A DNA stretch of 64,000 nt from Cryphonectria parasitica EP155 (GCF_011745365.1 NW_024468909.1:6200001-6264000), one strand, 5' to 3'. Counted from the first letter of the stretch, positions 1-12,891 are shown. Notes: generated from the sequence alone by a model not told the origin. Made by a program: numbers and translations.

Positions 1-1058
1 TGTCACGAGTACTACCCGGGACCATCCCATTATCATTGATGATGATAATGACGATGAGAACGAGCCTGCTGCACCACAGAGCGCTGGACCCGGCCGTCCA
101 TTTACTCTCAGACGCCAACGCAGCAACATCGACCCAGATGAACCTCTCGAGACCATCGAGAATTGCTGCAATAAGAACAAGGGCAAAGGCAAGGCCGTCT
201 CACGCAGAACGAAGAGCAATCAGAACTACCTCTCGCTCGGCCAACTCCGCAACGATGCCTTCAGAAATGCAGAGGCGATGCACCGGTACCGCCGCCGGCT
301 CCGTAAAGAGTGGGTGTCCAGCGCCAAAATCGACAAGATCATGTCCCTCCTGGCCGACATCCGCCGACACCAGCCGCGAGAGAAGACTCTCATTTTCTCA
401 CTCTGGACATCCTTCCTTGACCTGCTAGAGGTCCCCATTCAGGACGTTGGCTTTGGCTACACGCGCTACGACGGCTCCATGCGGCCTGACACCCGTGACG
501 CGGCTGTCAAGAATTTCATGGAGAATCCAGACGTGGAGGTGATGCTCGTGAGCCTGACGGCAGGCAATGCTGGTTTAAATTTGACTGCTGCGAGCCAAGT
601 CATCATATCTGGTACGTTTCCTTTTTTTCCCTCCTTTTTTTTTCCTTTTCTTTTTTTTTTATGAAGCCCCGCCCCTTTTTCTTTTTCCCCATCTGTCTTT
701 CTGTCATTTTTTATTGCATCTCACTTCCAGACGAAGCACTTGTCTTCTCTTGACCACGTACTCTACTCCTTATCAAAACAAGAATGGATATGGAGAGGAA
801 ATACATTCTAACACTCCATATGTAGAGCCCTTTTGGAACCCCTTCACGGAAGAGCAGGCCATTGATCGTGCGCACCGCATCGGCCAGATGCGCAGGGTGA
901 CGGTCCACCGCGTGCTGATCGCGGGTACTGTAGAGGATCGCATCCTTGCTCTGCAGTCGAAGAAGAAGGCTCTTGTCAACGCAGCATTGAGTGAGGAGGG
1001 TGCCTCCTACACTGGCAGGCTGAGCATTGAGGAGCTGCAGAGCCTCTTTGGTGTTTGA
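1..1058 (+). CDS. SNF2-family helicase, C-terminal part (ULS1/Rad5-Rad16-like), 5' partial
   Basis: This is the C-terminal half of an ATP-dependent SNF2 chromatin remodeller/translocase, cut by the window edge. The frame is open from base 2. I model exons 2..611 and 826..1058 with a 214-bp intron (GTACGT...TAG) that is T-rich. An acidic, basic linker is followed by WVSSAKIDKIM, then helicase C-terminal motifs: IV (KTLIFSLWTSFLDLL), V (SLTAGNAGLNLTAASQVII) and VI (EEQAIDRAHRIGQ). The protein ends LFGV, as Rad5/ULS1-type proteins typically end near LFG. Across the splice the usual MDPFWNP reads SEPFWNP, a conservative change at a normally Asp position. The DEAD-box half and any RING finger lie upstream of the window. 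The subfamily (ULS1 versus Rad5/Rad16) is my inference from motif V and the C-terminus; the helicase assignment is firm. Confidence 0.9.
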
Positions 1059-2066
1059 GAGTGATATGTGAACGAGGCCTGGTTAGTTATCCATGCGAAT
1101 ATGAGCATGGACATTGTCATCTTATCATGGCTAAGGCATCTTGTTGTTGAAGCATCTTGGCCAAGACACCGTTCAACTTGAGGGCATATACTTCATAGCA
1201 TGGTGGCATGGTGGGCTGGCATACCAGGAGATTTCTTTTGGTGGTAGGAATTATGACGAGATCTTGCTTGCCAAGTTACTAGGCTCATGCAAATGAGCTC
1301 TTGGGCATTCTGCCCAGGTACTGCGCCACTCTCATAAATGATACTTCAAATTCAATGACTTTAGCACAACAGCTTTCTCCTTCTACTTGGACTAATGTGA
1401 ACGTGATTTGGCAAAACATTCCTTTTATTTATATGGTTGAAATTCATTCAGGTGTGTAAATATATCTTGGCTGAACGAATGCGCTGAAATTTCAGCGTGG
1501 ATGCATCAGAAATTGGGTATAGCTGTGTGCCCATGTGTTGAGTCCTGGATGCATCCAAGCCTCCAAAGCCTCAGAACAGACATATTGAGGACTCATCAGA
1601 AGTATCTACCTAAGTAAACAGCAAGTTCTGAAGAGACAGCATGTCATTATTATCACTTAATATATATAGCATCTCAAGGCTTTGAGCTGTCCTCACCAGA
1701 GATTGATTTTTATGCCTTGAGTTGTGTGGACTTGATTGAGTACTATTAAATCAAATAAAACAGCAATTTTTAGTACTCTGAGAGAAGAGACAAGAAACCC
1801 CAAAGTAGAATTTCTGTAAGCAAAATAAGCTAAATAAAGGGGGATGGTCTCTTCCCGATTATGAAATCTATCATCTATGGCAGCCCCTCTAGCAGGATTT
1901 CTTAACATATGAAAAATGGGCACGAGCCATTCTCCAAAAAGTATAATATATATATACAGCTCCAATGCAAAACTTATGACAGATCATGATCGCTCATCCA
2001 AATAACCTCTGAGCCTCCAACGCCTTTTCATTACCTCTATAATCTATTACCAGTCACCCTCCAAGT
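1059..2066. other. Convergent intergenic spacer, no gene seen
   Basis: This is the tail-to-tail spacer between the SNF2 helicase and the MFS transporter. It is AT-rich, with a short TA-rich stretch near 1947-1960. Only short unsupported frames occur, so it probably holds the two 3' UTRs. Confidence 0.6.
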
Positions 2067-3997
2067 CTAAGCGGCGCCACCAGTAGTGATGGCAGCTGTA
2101 TTCAACCTCTTCCACCTTGAAAACAACCCGATCAACAGCGCCAGGGCCGTCGCACCCAGAGCAATCGCAAACGAGATCTTCAGACCCTTCATGTACGCCA
2201 CGAGGATGCCGGATACCTGCTCCGCTGGGAACACGTTCCTGAGCTCCGTAGCGCCGGTGGCGATGACCAGTGTGGGATCGACGCCAGGCGCTGAGTACGG
2301 GATCGTCTTGATGAGGATGTTGACGAAGGCAGACTGGGCGGCCGAGACGAGAAAGGCGCCGCCGACTGTTTGGAAGACTACAGAGCATAGAGATGTTAGT
2401 CGATCTGAACGTTCTAGAGAGGGGGGGCAAATTCCTATATGAGGTACTCATCAATTATTATGACTTACACAGGATGATGGCGGTCACCTCGGCAAGATCC
2501 TCGACGGGGCTCACGGCCTGGCCTGTAATAATGGGGATCTGGAACGCCAGTCCCCAGCCAACGCCGCCGAGAATCTGATAGCCGATCCACTTGCCTGCGG
2601 GCGTGCCGATATCCAAGGTGTACATAAGGCCAGCGGCAGCAACAGCCAGAGCACAACCAAAGACCATGATGGGGGTCCCGAGGCCTGTGGAGCTGATGAC
2701 CGCACCGCTCACAATCGTCGCGACGGTGACAGCCAGGATAAGAGGCAGGTTCCGCACGCCACTCTGCGTGGGATTGACGTTGTCGATACTCTGAAAGTAG
2801 ATGGGCAGGTAGTAGATGATGAGGAAGTACGCGCCCGCGAAGAAGAAGGCGAAGAGCGAGGACACAAGGTACACACGGTTGCCGATGAGGCGTCCCGGCA
2901 TCATCGCCCTGCCTTTCTGGAACCTCTCCCATGCCGCGAAGGCGAGGACGAGGGCCACGAACCCGACAAGGAGCCCGATGACGACGGAGGAGTTCCAGGG
3001 GTGAGACTGCCCGCCGTACTGCAGGGCGAGGATGTAGCTAATAACTGCGGCCATGATGAGAACCACGCCGACGGGGTCCATCTGCAAGAATTTCTCGCGG
3101 AGGGGAGCCTGCGCAGGCTTGGCGGCGCTGGGTGTTGTGAAGAACAACAGGATGATGACGCCCGAGAGTCCGCCGATGGGCAAGTTGATGTAGAAGCACC
3201 AGCGCCAGGTCACCTTGTCCGCAAAGGCACCACCGATCTAATTTTTGAATGTTAAGAGAGGGAAAATGAAGGGGGGGAGGGGGGTTGCAGGGAGAAAGGG
3301 TGTGCTCAGGACATACCAGAGGCCCCACGACAGAAGCAATACCATAGCTGGCACCAATGATTCCCGTAAACATGGGTCTCTTTTTAGGCTCAGCAGAGAA
3401 GGCAATAATGGTGTACGCGCCAGAGCCGATGCCCGCTGCTCCCAGACCAGCGATGGCGCGGCCCACGATGAGGGCTTTGCTGTTGGGCGCGACGCCGCAT
3501 AGAAGGGAGCCGAGCTCGAAGATAAAAATAGAAATGAGGAAGCTGGTCTTGAGAGGGAAGTATTTGTATGCCTTGCCCCATGTAGACTGGAATCCGCCGA
3601 GGGTCATGAAGAAGGCCGAACTATACCACGACACCTCAGCCAGGCCGTGAAATTCATCTGTGATTTTAGGGATGGCGGTCGCAACGATGGTCATATCGAG
3701 AGCCACCAGGAATATGCTCAATACCAAGGCAACGACAATGAAGAGCAGACGCAGCCCTGTCGGGTATTCCTCAGAGTTGACTGCATCTGGGCTTGCTTGA
3801 TCTGGGGTGGCGACGTCCCCCTCCTCCTCATCGGTGGTATTGGCAAGCGCCTCCTTCTTGTCGTAGTCCACCTCGGCCGCTGTTGAAGGCGCTCGTGTTG
3901 AGCTATTTTCGAGATCACTCTGTTCGGGTCTTGGGTCAAGACCGCCAGGTATGATTGGCTTCTCTCCCTCCGCGAGGGCGTGTGTCGAGGTAGCCAT
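2067..3997 (-). CDS. MFS drug-efflux-type transporter (DHA2 family, 14 TM)
   Basis: This is a plasma-membrane proton antiporter of the major facilitator superfamily, the class that exports drugs, fungal metabolites or mycotoxins. I model exons 3997..3317, 3237..2469 and 2377..2067 (586 aa) with introns of 79 and 91 bp (GTATGT..TAG and GTAAGT..TAG). The N-terminal 80 residues are acidic and cytosolic. [11 protein letters not shown] (residues 100-110) matches the DHA2 signature motif. Motif C (GPLIGG) is rebuilt exactly across the first splice and is followed by [13 protein letters not shown]. Length and hydrophobic segments fit 14 helices. The start is the first in-frame ATG with a plausible leader. 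No biosynthetic genes adjoin it, so substrate and cluster membership are unknown. Family confidence is high; substrate assignment is not possible. Confidence 0.93.
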
Positions 3998-6900
3998 GAG
4001 ATGTCTCTTTGGTTTAGGAGTTGGAGATTATCAAGAGATGAAATGAAAGAGAAGGAAAAAAAAAGATCTGGATATTAACTCTCAGCTTGCTAGCCTGTGT
4101 TAAAATCCTTTAGGTACACAGCGATACAGAATGTGATGGATAAAACAAGATCGAAGATGGTGAAGACAGTGATTCCCGATTGAGGACCCCATGGTGAAAT
4201 ATACCTTGGACATCACTACACAAAAGACACCTGCATTTAACACGGAGATATGAGGTGTTGTTTCGGACACGGAGGAATGCCAGTAGTAATCGACATAATC
4301 TACACTTCGAACGAATTCCTACTAATGCTTTGTCTTTCGTTATGCTTCGGCGTGAGAGTCATGCCGGGGTGCGCAAAGGTTAGACACATTTGACCTAGCG
4401 GAAACCCGTTTTTTGAGTAGCGTTGATACCCATGAGTGGCAATGGATCATTATGAATAGAAAGTAATAGACCCTGGGTCCACCTGGCTTGGTAAATTACC
4501 AAAAAGGAAAATGAAGTGGAAAACATACCCAATAGGAGACTTCGAGATGCCGTATGGGGAATACTGACAAGGGGCGTTGACGTGCGAGACGTCTCGGCTG
4601 TCTGGATGAAAACCAACAGATCGATCCCTTTCAGCCCTAGAGGATTTGTGTGGCGGCCTCTCCCTGAGATCGGTATCCAATCAAGTCTCGTGGCATCATG
4701 ACAACAAGAGTCATCAGCAAGATGCTATTGTATGCCAGCCCGCAGTTATGACCCGGAGTTACGGTGCCACTGTGGTACTCTTGCAAATGATTCCAGCCTG
4801 CTTTGTCAGAGTCAAAGACATTAGGCCCCATCCTGGCGGGAAACTCAGGGATCCAGGGGCTAGGTTACACAGATGCGTGCGGCTTGCACCATCTTAGTCT
4901 CAGTGCTGAGCATGTTAGCTCCAGCCATATTCTCCTGTGGCTGATAAATCCGTGGTCGAGATTCCATGGAACTGCTGTCAGTTTTTTTACGTGCTTATTG
5001 ATCCCACGAGGCTCCAGACCATTTTCACACACCCTTGCCCCCCCAGCCCTGCTCCTCTCTCTGCTGTCATTCCTTTTGAACGCGTTTTGTCTCGAGGTTA
5101 TAGTCTTTCATTGGTCACGAGGCACAGATAAACAATTGCCAGGACGCATTGGTGGATACTACAGGATCAGAGAGTATATAATCATGGTGACTGCCTTTAC
5201 TCCTGGCCCGGCATAAACTCGTATCCAGATAATAAGTGGCAGTGAGCGCCGATGAATACAATGTCGGCTGAATGATCGATCAGGGCAGTGCTCCCGCACA
5301 TAAGGGCAAGAAGGCTCAACTACACATTCCTTTGCCTTGTTGCCTGAACTTACAAAGAGGCCGTGTGGCTCAGATAGAAGCCACGTGAGACGGCTGACAC
5401 AATGAAATCGTTTGCTAGAACCGGACGGCCCGGTCACTTTTTGCTGATGTTGCCGAAGCACTAGCAGCAGAAGACCCCGTAGTTGGGAATACCGGCGTAA
5501 ATTTTCATCCGACGCTGTCATCGGTCCCCGTGGTCAAGAAAGGGTGTCCAGAATCTGCCGTCAGATGAAATCATTCCTGACCTGAAGAGCGTGAGGCGGA
5601 AAGACTGTTTTCACATTTCAGAAATCGGTTTGCTACATTGATTGACTCGTTACCATCTTCGAATGGCCGTCCTGGAGAAATCCATGGACAGCACCCACGT
5701 GCATCATCAACAGGTCAGGTTCTACCACTAACATGTCAAGCGTGGAGGTCGAAAATCTCATGCTGCTGAGTCTGCCCCTGATTCTGCGCACGTCTGCTTC
5801 TGCTTAACTTTCAGTGAAGAAACTCCCTCACTTGACCCGCAGGTTGGGCCTTGCTGTACCACCACAGGTACATCTGATCCGGCCCATGCGTGACTTGGGT
5901 GTCTCGGATGCCTTCACGCATGTCAGCGCCTTTGTGATCTATCATCGAAATTTAACTCAGTCAGTCGGATTTATCGGATGCACAACGGTTCTTCGGGACA
6001 GCTCGGACTCGCAATATCTCGGATTGAGATATCATCAATGTAACGAAAGCAGCCTGAACCCAATTGACAAAGTTTGCTTTCTCGGTAGCCAATCTTTAGT
6101 TTATACTATAAGCAAATGGGAAACAGTTCATGTTTGCATTTCCAAACCCATTTCAGCAGTGCCAAACTACTATCACAGATTGTGAACGGTTCAAGGCTCT
6201 ACAGTAACTTATCGCCCATTCAGCTCCAGAGCCGAGAGGAGCACGCGGGACTATTCGTCCTGACCAGCTCCAATATGTCGTTGGGAGTCTCGGAGGATAG
6301 ACATCTAAATCATGGATACGTTTCATTTAATGCGATGCCGTAAAGGGGTCTGGACAGTTACACCGCTCGCAGAAAAAGCACAATTCCAATTCCAATTCTT
6401 CCTCTTCCTTTTCCTCTTCCTCTTCTTCTTGTTGAATGAGTAGTTCAGTCGAAGTTTGGATTCTCATTAGTCACTCACCACCACCCTTGAAACTTGTGTA
6501 TAAAGTGGGTCTTGGGTGTTTGTGTGACAATAGATGGATGCTTCTTTCGTACAAACATAGTGAGCAGTTGAATCGTAAACTTGTCGTTTACGCTACCTCG
6601 TATCTACAAACTTGAACCATGTTAAAAAAGAAAGTGCAGTGACCATTTTAATGTGTATATTCAGCACTTCCTTTTTTTTCCTCCAAAATTTCCTTCAATA
6701 ATGGACTCCCGAAGGACATCTGCAGTGCCTCGTCTGCGTTGTACTCCATTACAAGACGACCGCATACTAGCGACGACAACATATTTTCACAAGAATACAC
6801 GGTCGAGCCATCGAACAATCTCAACTTCCATGTCGTCATGAGCTTATCTAGGGGTTACAGCCCCTATACCCCACCCCCCACTGGTGATGTTACTATCGGC

Positions 6901-7096
6901 GCAGAACACTGTGTTGGGTGACCCGCACCGCAGCGCGCGCGCTATTACCCCTCCCTCCGAGCAATGCAACCTCGATTCTTACAAAACCCATTGGACTCTT
7001 TTATTACTTGTGTAGCGTGACCCGTGTTCGTCGAGTTCTGTACTTTCTCTCTTCTCAACAAATTGCCCAGCTCTTTTCACTTACCCAACCGCAGAG
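3998..7096. other. Long divergent intergenic region, 3.1 kb
   Basis: This spacer separates the divergent MFS transporter and alpha/beta hydrolase and must carry both promoters. There is a pyrimidine-rich block of CTT/CTTCCT repeats around 6380-6430. A CT-rich stretch at about 7040-7096 immediately precedes the hydrolase ATG, typical of fungal transcription start regions. Frames here are short and do not resemble proteins. Confidence 0.6.
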
Positions 7097-8167
7097 ATGA
7101 GGAATTTGAGCCGAGTACTTGCCTTGGGCCTACTGGCAACCACTGCAGTCCAAGCTATAGGGTCAGTGGGCGGAGGTGGTGGCTATATTGACGACAGCCC
7201 CCAGCCTATTGACCTCAATGGCTCGAACTTCACATATCCCTATCCTATCAAAGTCTACAAATTCACTTCCCAACGCAAACCCATGGAAATGGCTTTCATG
7301 GACGTCCCACCGGCACCTATCAACACCTCTTCTCTCACGGGCGACAATACCACCACAGAAAAGGTTGCTGTCCTCTTTCACGGCAAGAACTTTTGCGGAG
7401 CAACCTGGAATGAGACGATCCAGCAACTGTCAGGCGCTGGATACAGAGTGGTAGTCCCCGACCAAGTGGGCTGGTGCAAGTCTACGAAGCCCGTAGGATA
7501 CCAGTTCTCGTTCCAGCAGCTGGCGCTGAACACCAACAGCCTGCTGAGAGAGCTGGGGATCTACAATGCCACCATCATAGGCCACAGCACAGGCGGGATG
7601 CTCGCCGCCCGTTATGGCCTCACGTACCCGACCAACATGACCGCACTCGTGATGGTGAACCCGCTTGGCTTGGAAGACTGGCAGGACAAAGGGGTTCCGT
7701 ATGAAAGTATCGATGATGGCTGGGTTACGGAGAACGCTACAACCTGGGAGTCGATTATGGCCTACGAGGAAAACACGTACTATGTCAACACCTGGAAAGC
7801 AGAATACGACGAGTGGGTCACGATGCTGTACAACATCTATTACGGTTCAGAACGTCAACAGTTCATCTACAACCAGGCTCAAACGACCGACATGATCTTC
7901 ACGCAGCCAGTGATCTATGAGTTTCCCCTGTTAACACCGCGGACGTTGTTGATGATTGGGGACAAGGACAACACAGCGATCGGAAAGAAATGGTCGCCTG
8001 CCTCAGTGCAGGCAGTGATTGGAAACTATAGTGTTCTGGGGCCAGAGGCGGCAGCCTTGATACCGAATAGCACTCTGATTCAATTTCCAGACTTGGGACA
8101 CGCACCCCAGATTGAGGATCCTGAGAGTTTCCACCAGGAGTTGCTTGGCTGGCTCTCAAGTCTGTGA
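7097..8167 (+). CDS. Secreted alpha/beta-hydrolase fold enzyme
   Basis: This is an intronless 356-aa hydrolase with a probable signal peptide (hydrophobic residues 7-20, cleavage near A20). The fold signatures are clear: oxyanion-hole HG at 95-96, nucleophile elbow GHSTGG with Ser164, acid in IGDKD (Asp289 or Asp291) and catalytic His335 in LGHAPQ. Many N-x-S/T sequons (for example NGS, NFT, NTS, NAT, NST) agree with passage through the secretory pathway. The HGKNFCG segment and W-rich cap resemble the haloalkane dehalogenase/epoxide hydrolase branch, but Ser rather than Asp is the nucleophile, so an esterase, lipase-like or related hydrolase is more likely. The substrate cannot be told. The ATG is the first in frame and is preceded by a CT-rich leader. 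Confidence 0.9.
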   Translation: MRNLSRVLALGLLATTAVQAIGSVGGGGGYIDDSPQPIDLNGSNFTYPYPIKVYKFTSQRKPMEMAFMDVPPAPINTSSLTGDNTTTEKVAVLFHGKNFCGATWNETIQQLSGAGYRVVVPDQVGWCKSTKPVGYQFSFQQLALNTNSLLRELGIYNATIIGHSTGGMLAARYGLTYPTNMTALVMVNPLGLEDWQDKGVPYESIDDGWVTENATTWESIMAYEENTYYVNTWKAEYDEWVTMLYNIYYGSERQQFIYNQAQTTDMIFTQPVIYEFPLLTPRTLLMIGDKDNTAIGKKWSPASVQAVIGNYSVLGPEAAALIPNSTLIQFPDLGHAPQIEDPESFHQELLGWLSSL

Positions 8168-9295
8168 GTGGAGGGTTTTGAATTTCTGCTGTATATAATT
8201 CAGATAACAAGGTGCAGAGTGCAAGACAAGACCACCACCACAACTATCTATGTATTTACCCAGTATGCTATTTGGGCCGAAAGATCAGGACGACAGGTCC
8301 CCATCACACAAAGAAAGCTATTCCTGACCTCGAACTTGATATCAAGTGTACAACAACTACTCGTCTTATGCACACACAGAGCTCTCTAATCAGATTTCAA
8401 TGGAATGTGGGAGACCACATCATGTGACCAAGGTCTCGACAGGTCTTCCAGAAGCCCTATTGTACCTCACAATGTTACAAGTTACTTTTTTCTGTAGTAA
8501 TTCGATATGATGCTAGAAACTAAAATAGGACTTGCAGTTTGTTATCAATTACCTTTGCCATATGCAGCCTGAGATGACTTCATGCAAGTTCTCAGCATGC
8601 TTTCTTACTATCAAGCTGCTTCCCATTGTACCTACAATCTGCAGCCCTTTATAGCTTTACACTTGACCTTGATCTCTAAACATTCTGAATGAACATGCGT
8701 GCACGTCAAATTGAAATACCAGGACTATTGACATATAAGCTTGAGCACAAGGCTGTTTGAACATGAATGCAGGAAGGCCTTCATATAGAAGCCGGACCAG
8801 GACTATGGTGAAAAGTCATGGCCCATTGAGCCTCAAACCATAATTTATCCTATGGCAATATCATGCCTGGCACTCAGCCATACACTGAAAAATGTTGTAA
8901 GAGATGAACCAGGCTTTACTGGAACTTGTCACGAAAAGATACTTTGTCGACACCAGACCCGAATGAATACATCCTCGATCCTCGCAGACACGAACACGTC
9001 AAGGAAGGGGATTATGCCCACAATTTTGTTATTTGTTTTGTGTTTGACGACAGAGTCCCTCCCACACACACTCTCCCTCCATCTCTCTCCCTCCCCCTCC
9101 TTTTCTCTCTTGTCTCTCAGCCTCTTTTCCTCACGGTCGACCTCCCTCTTCCTTTCCGCATACGCATACAAGCACACATAGAAGCACACACACACACACA
9201 CACAAGCACACGTACACACTTCTCTCTACCTCTCTATTTCTCTGTTTCTGTCTTTGCATCCCCATTTCCACCTCCAGTCTACCAAGACCGTCATC
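8168..9295. other. Intergenic region with CT-rich leader and CA repeat
   Basis: This is the spacer between two co-oriented genes. From about 9054 to 9270 the plus strand is almost pure C/T with an embedded (CA)n at about 9187-9203. This block sits immediately upstream of the ATG at 9296 and probably forms the core promoter or 5' UTR. Frames reading through it encode only repetitive Ser/Leu/His-Thr and are not genes. Confidence 0.6.
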
Positions 9296-11463
9296 ATGAT
9301 GTCGACGTCAGCGCCCGCAGGAAAGCGGCAGGCGAGCACTGAGCCAGAGACCAATTCTCTAGCGAAGCGGCGCCCGGGTCTTCCTAGCCATGAAGAGGGT
9401 AAGAATCTTCCCCTTGACGCCTAGTATACTCCAATGATGCTCTCTGTCCACCAAGAGAGCCACCGTATCCCCTATACTTCCCTCCAGAATCGTCCAAGAA
9501 ATGTCCAGTGCTCTTGTGTTTGTACGAGCGTGGAGATTCCTCGCAGCAAGACGTTGAAGCCCTCTTCCTCGATAGTACAACATCGATGATAGTTACCTGA
9601 CTGACCGTCGAACAGTTCCTGCCGGCCCCTCGGCCCAACATGTTCCCTCCTCTGACGAGGGAAGCCAGCCCGACTCCAACGAGGAGGTTGACGATGACAA
9701 CAACTCTGGCGCATCTTCAGGTAAGTTCACGACTGCATCGACAACTCTAGAGACCAAGATAAAGCCAATTCAGCACAGTGCTAACCATTGTAGCTATTGC
9801 AGCCAATCAACAAGGACGAGACAGGCCCAAGGGTGTGAGCAAGGAGATGATGATTCTCATGAACAAGTTCGAGAAGACCAGCGCCTTCCGCTTCAACCTC
9901 CCCGACTTTTCTCGGCCCGCGCCGGTATTCCTGAGGGGAACCAGTATGGTGGAGCGCAAGGCCTTCGCCCGCCTTCTGGAGTGCCCGGTCCAGCGTCTTG
10001 TCGACCTGGACTATGCTAAGATGGTGGCCTCTGTGCACCGCCGGTACTACGTCAAGGCCATTGCTCTCCTCATCAAAGAGGTTGGCGACAACAACGAAGT
10101 CTGTGCAGACTGCCAAGAAAACGAGTTTTGCCGGAACACCTGCACGACCCTGCCCCCCGAGACGGCGTGTCTGCAGGAAGTGAACCAGGTGGTCAACGGT
10201 CGGTGCTGCAACGTCTTTCTCAGGCAGTACACCAAGGCCAACCAGACGTCCATGACGCAGGATAGTGATGACTCCACGATGACAACCCCCAACACATCCA
10301 CCTATGCTAGCCAGCCCCAGGATGAGCAGCATGATAACGAGATGGCAGCGGCCTATTCTGCCTCCGTACTTTCTTCTCCTCATCAGCAGCAACAGCAGAC
10401 CCGTCCCATTCCCCAAGTGAACTCCATCTCCGACTTGCCTCACGACCGCAAGAAGTTCGCTAGACGCGTGCTCAAGGCCTTGGAGATCGCCGATGATGAT
10501 CGCAGAAAGAAGAAGCACAACGGCAGTCAGGTGCCCATCCTGCCATATGGTCCTCGGGACAAGCTTGCCGCCGAGATCGACAACGCTGTGTATGCATCTG
10601 CTGATAGCTTTCGTCACTACGAGCAGGATATCGATACGCTGAGCGAGTGTATTCGGTACAACAACGAGCTTCTTGGTGGATTGGTGACCAACGCCATCAC
10701 CCCAGCCTCAATGCTGCTCATGGCGCCAGTCCAGCTACGAAAGTGGAAGCCGCATGATGAGCGGGCGACTTTGGTGGCGCAGAATGATCCAGGTTCTGCA
10801 CCTGGTTTTCCTATGACAACCTTGGGCCCCGTCTATCCCACCCCCGACACGACGGCCTTCATGGTCAAGCAACGCGGCCAATCGCAGTCTGCTTCGTCTC
10901 GCTACGCTCAACCTCGGAACCCAGCTTCTCAGCCGGGCAACAACACCGCTGTAGCATCTTCGTCTCGTACCGCCGCGCAGCCGTATGCGCCGGCTAATGA
11001 TACCGCCGTCGCGTCTTCGTCTCGTACAGCTAAACCAGCTTTTCTGCCGGCTAACGATACTGCTGTGGCATCGTCTTATCATGCGCCCGCGCCACGTTTC
11101 TTGCCGGTTGACGACACTGCCCCAGCATCTTCGTCCCGCGCAGCTGAGAAAGCTCCCATGGTGCAGTACCAAGTCCAAGGTACACGATCCTCGGACGCTA
11201 CCTCTGGCGGGCGGTCAGTTAATGCGCTCGCCCGTGTCAAAAACCAAGTCAATAGCCTCACGAACGAGTTCGACAACCTGTCTCAGTGGGACCGCAGCCA
11301 CTTCCGCTTTCGCATGAAAGGCATTTTTTCAGGTCCCGAACTGCCCGACGACCTGGACCAACAGTTCTCCAGACTCTCTGTCGCTTTCTATGACCTTTCG
11401 GAGGAGGAGAAGAAGCGTGCGCGTGATCACGCCCTTGAGAAGCTGAAGCAGATTCGTGACTAG
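9296..11463 (+). CDS. Unknown protein with Cys-rich segment and 19-residue tandem repeats
   Basis: I do not recognise this protein. I model exons 9296..9398, 9616..9720 and 9794..11463 (625 aa); both introns are phase 1 with GTAAG donors, and each junction keeps the frame. The N-terminus has a basic patch (GKRQ...AKRRPG) that could be a nuclear signal, then an acidic linker. Residues 70-210 look folded and include a Cys-rich stretch (Cys173, 176, 182, 186, 195, 207, 208) that could bind metal or form disulfides. A Gln/Ser-rich middle leads to four 19-residue repeats (about 451-526, consensus ANDTAVASSSRTA). The last 80 residues are charged and helical. No signal peptide is apparent. Function is unassigned; the coding call is strong because splicing, length and codon structure agree. 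Confidence 0.8.
10936..11163 (+). repeat. 57-bp coding minisatellite, four units
   Basis: Four consecutive 57-bp units encode four 19-residue repeats. Core residues DTA, ASSSR and the closing xxP are kept while the last unit diverges. The unit length is a multiple of three, so copy-number change would preserve the frame. Confidence 0.85.
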
Positions 11464-12891
11464 AGAGTCCTACGACGGCTTGGGAGGCCAAAGGCCTGGT
11501 TTTTTCTGTGGACTTCGCATAAAATAAGAGAAAAAGGGAAAGAGCGGTCCTAAGGATTAGTCGTTGACGAAATTTTCTTGTGGATGATGAGGACTCGCGT
11601 GCATTGGGAATCGGGAAGCAGATTGCACGGGCTATCCTTAGCATTCGCTGCTTTAGTAGGCCTAGCATGCTCTTCATAGACCATAATCGCACCTCTTTTT
11701 TCTCACCATGTCTTTTTATTACTTTTGCGCCCAATATTACGACAGGAACTGGTAGTTTGGAATTGGGTTGAGGGTCCGCTTCACCGAAAATTCCTCTCCA
11801 GGTTTTTTTTTGTTTTTTTTGAAGACGGCAGTGAAATTCGTGATACCATCTCGAAACCTTCGGTATGACCAAGACGCTAAGAACCAAGTAGACGTCAATA
11901 AAACAGTTTCTGAACGTTGATGACTTTGCTTGTGCGACTACCTTCATCTTGCACATGTTACCTGTTGACTTGCTGGTCTACGTGCGCCTCTGTTCTCCTC
12001 CTCCAGCACCCCCCCCCCCTCTACTTTTTTTTCTTTTTTTTCGGCGGAGGCTCACATCCAAACTATTTATTTGAAGCCAGTATTGCTCGTCGCAATGATT
12101 TGACAGAGGGCTGCGTTCCCATTCTGTATTATTGTTAATATGCTCGGCTGGTGGGCGTTCCGCAACATTTTAGGGATATGTATATGTTTTATCATGCTTT
12201 CGAAATCAGACCGACATATGAGGAGAACACAAAATTCATGCCTACTTACCATGTCAGAGGTGGTCTTCTCTAAGGCGGGTCTGGCGTGGCTACCTACTTA
12301 TGCAGGTAGTTGGGCCCCTTTATTCCATCTTCATAATCGGTCAACAATAAGAGTCACTGGTCAGTGACTTTATGCTACCTTCCCCCCCTGCCTCTTCCCC
12401 CTCTTTTAGTACAAAAGGAATAGACAGACAGTAGTGGAACTCATACTACTCTTATGCATAATGAAATGGACAAATAAATGGAGATCGAGAGCAGACCGCC
12501 GGAGAAAGTCGGTTGGCTCTCAATTTATGAAGCCATGACCTAAACAATCCTCCTCCATCCTAAGAAGCCCCCTGCAGCGGCTCGTACTCGGGTTTATGCT
12601 GACTAAATCAACGTATTCGGATTCACTTACACGCCATTGGGCAAGGTTTCTTAGTATTCGGATTCGATGATATTGACGATTGCGATTTAAAAAGACGACT
12701 CTGTGGCCAATTGAGGAAGAATATGTATGTGCATCCAACAACAATACCAATACGAAAACTTTCAACAAGTTACATTGTCCTGGTCTCCTCTTTTCTCAAC
12801 ACACAAAGAGAGACAGTCAACTATCTTGAGAGAAAAACCTCACTCCCTTAGACACGCCGTCAGTTCGTTCAACCTACCAACCAACTTCAAG
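11464..12891. other. Intergenic region upstream of erg6
   Basis: This is the spacer between two co-oriented genes and contains the erg6 promoter. It has several T-runs (for example near 11800-11820 and 12025-12040) and an 11-base C-run at about 12009-12019. I found no convincing open frame and no sterol-response motif I could assign with confidence. Confidence 0.55.

Noticed and set aside
9781..10617. 278-codon minus-strand frame opposite the tandem-repeat protein
   Set aside because: It is antisense to a spliced gene with consistent exon phases and shows no motif of its own.
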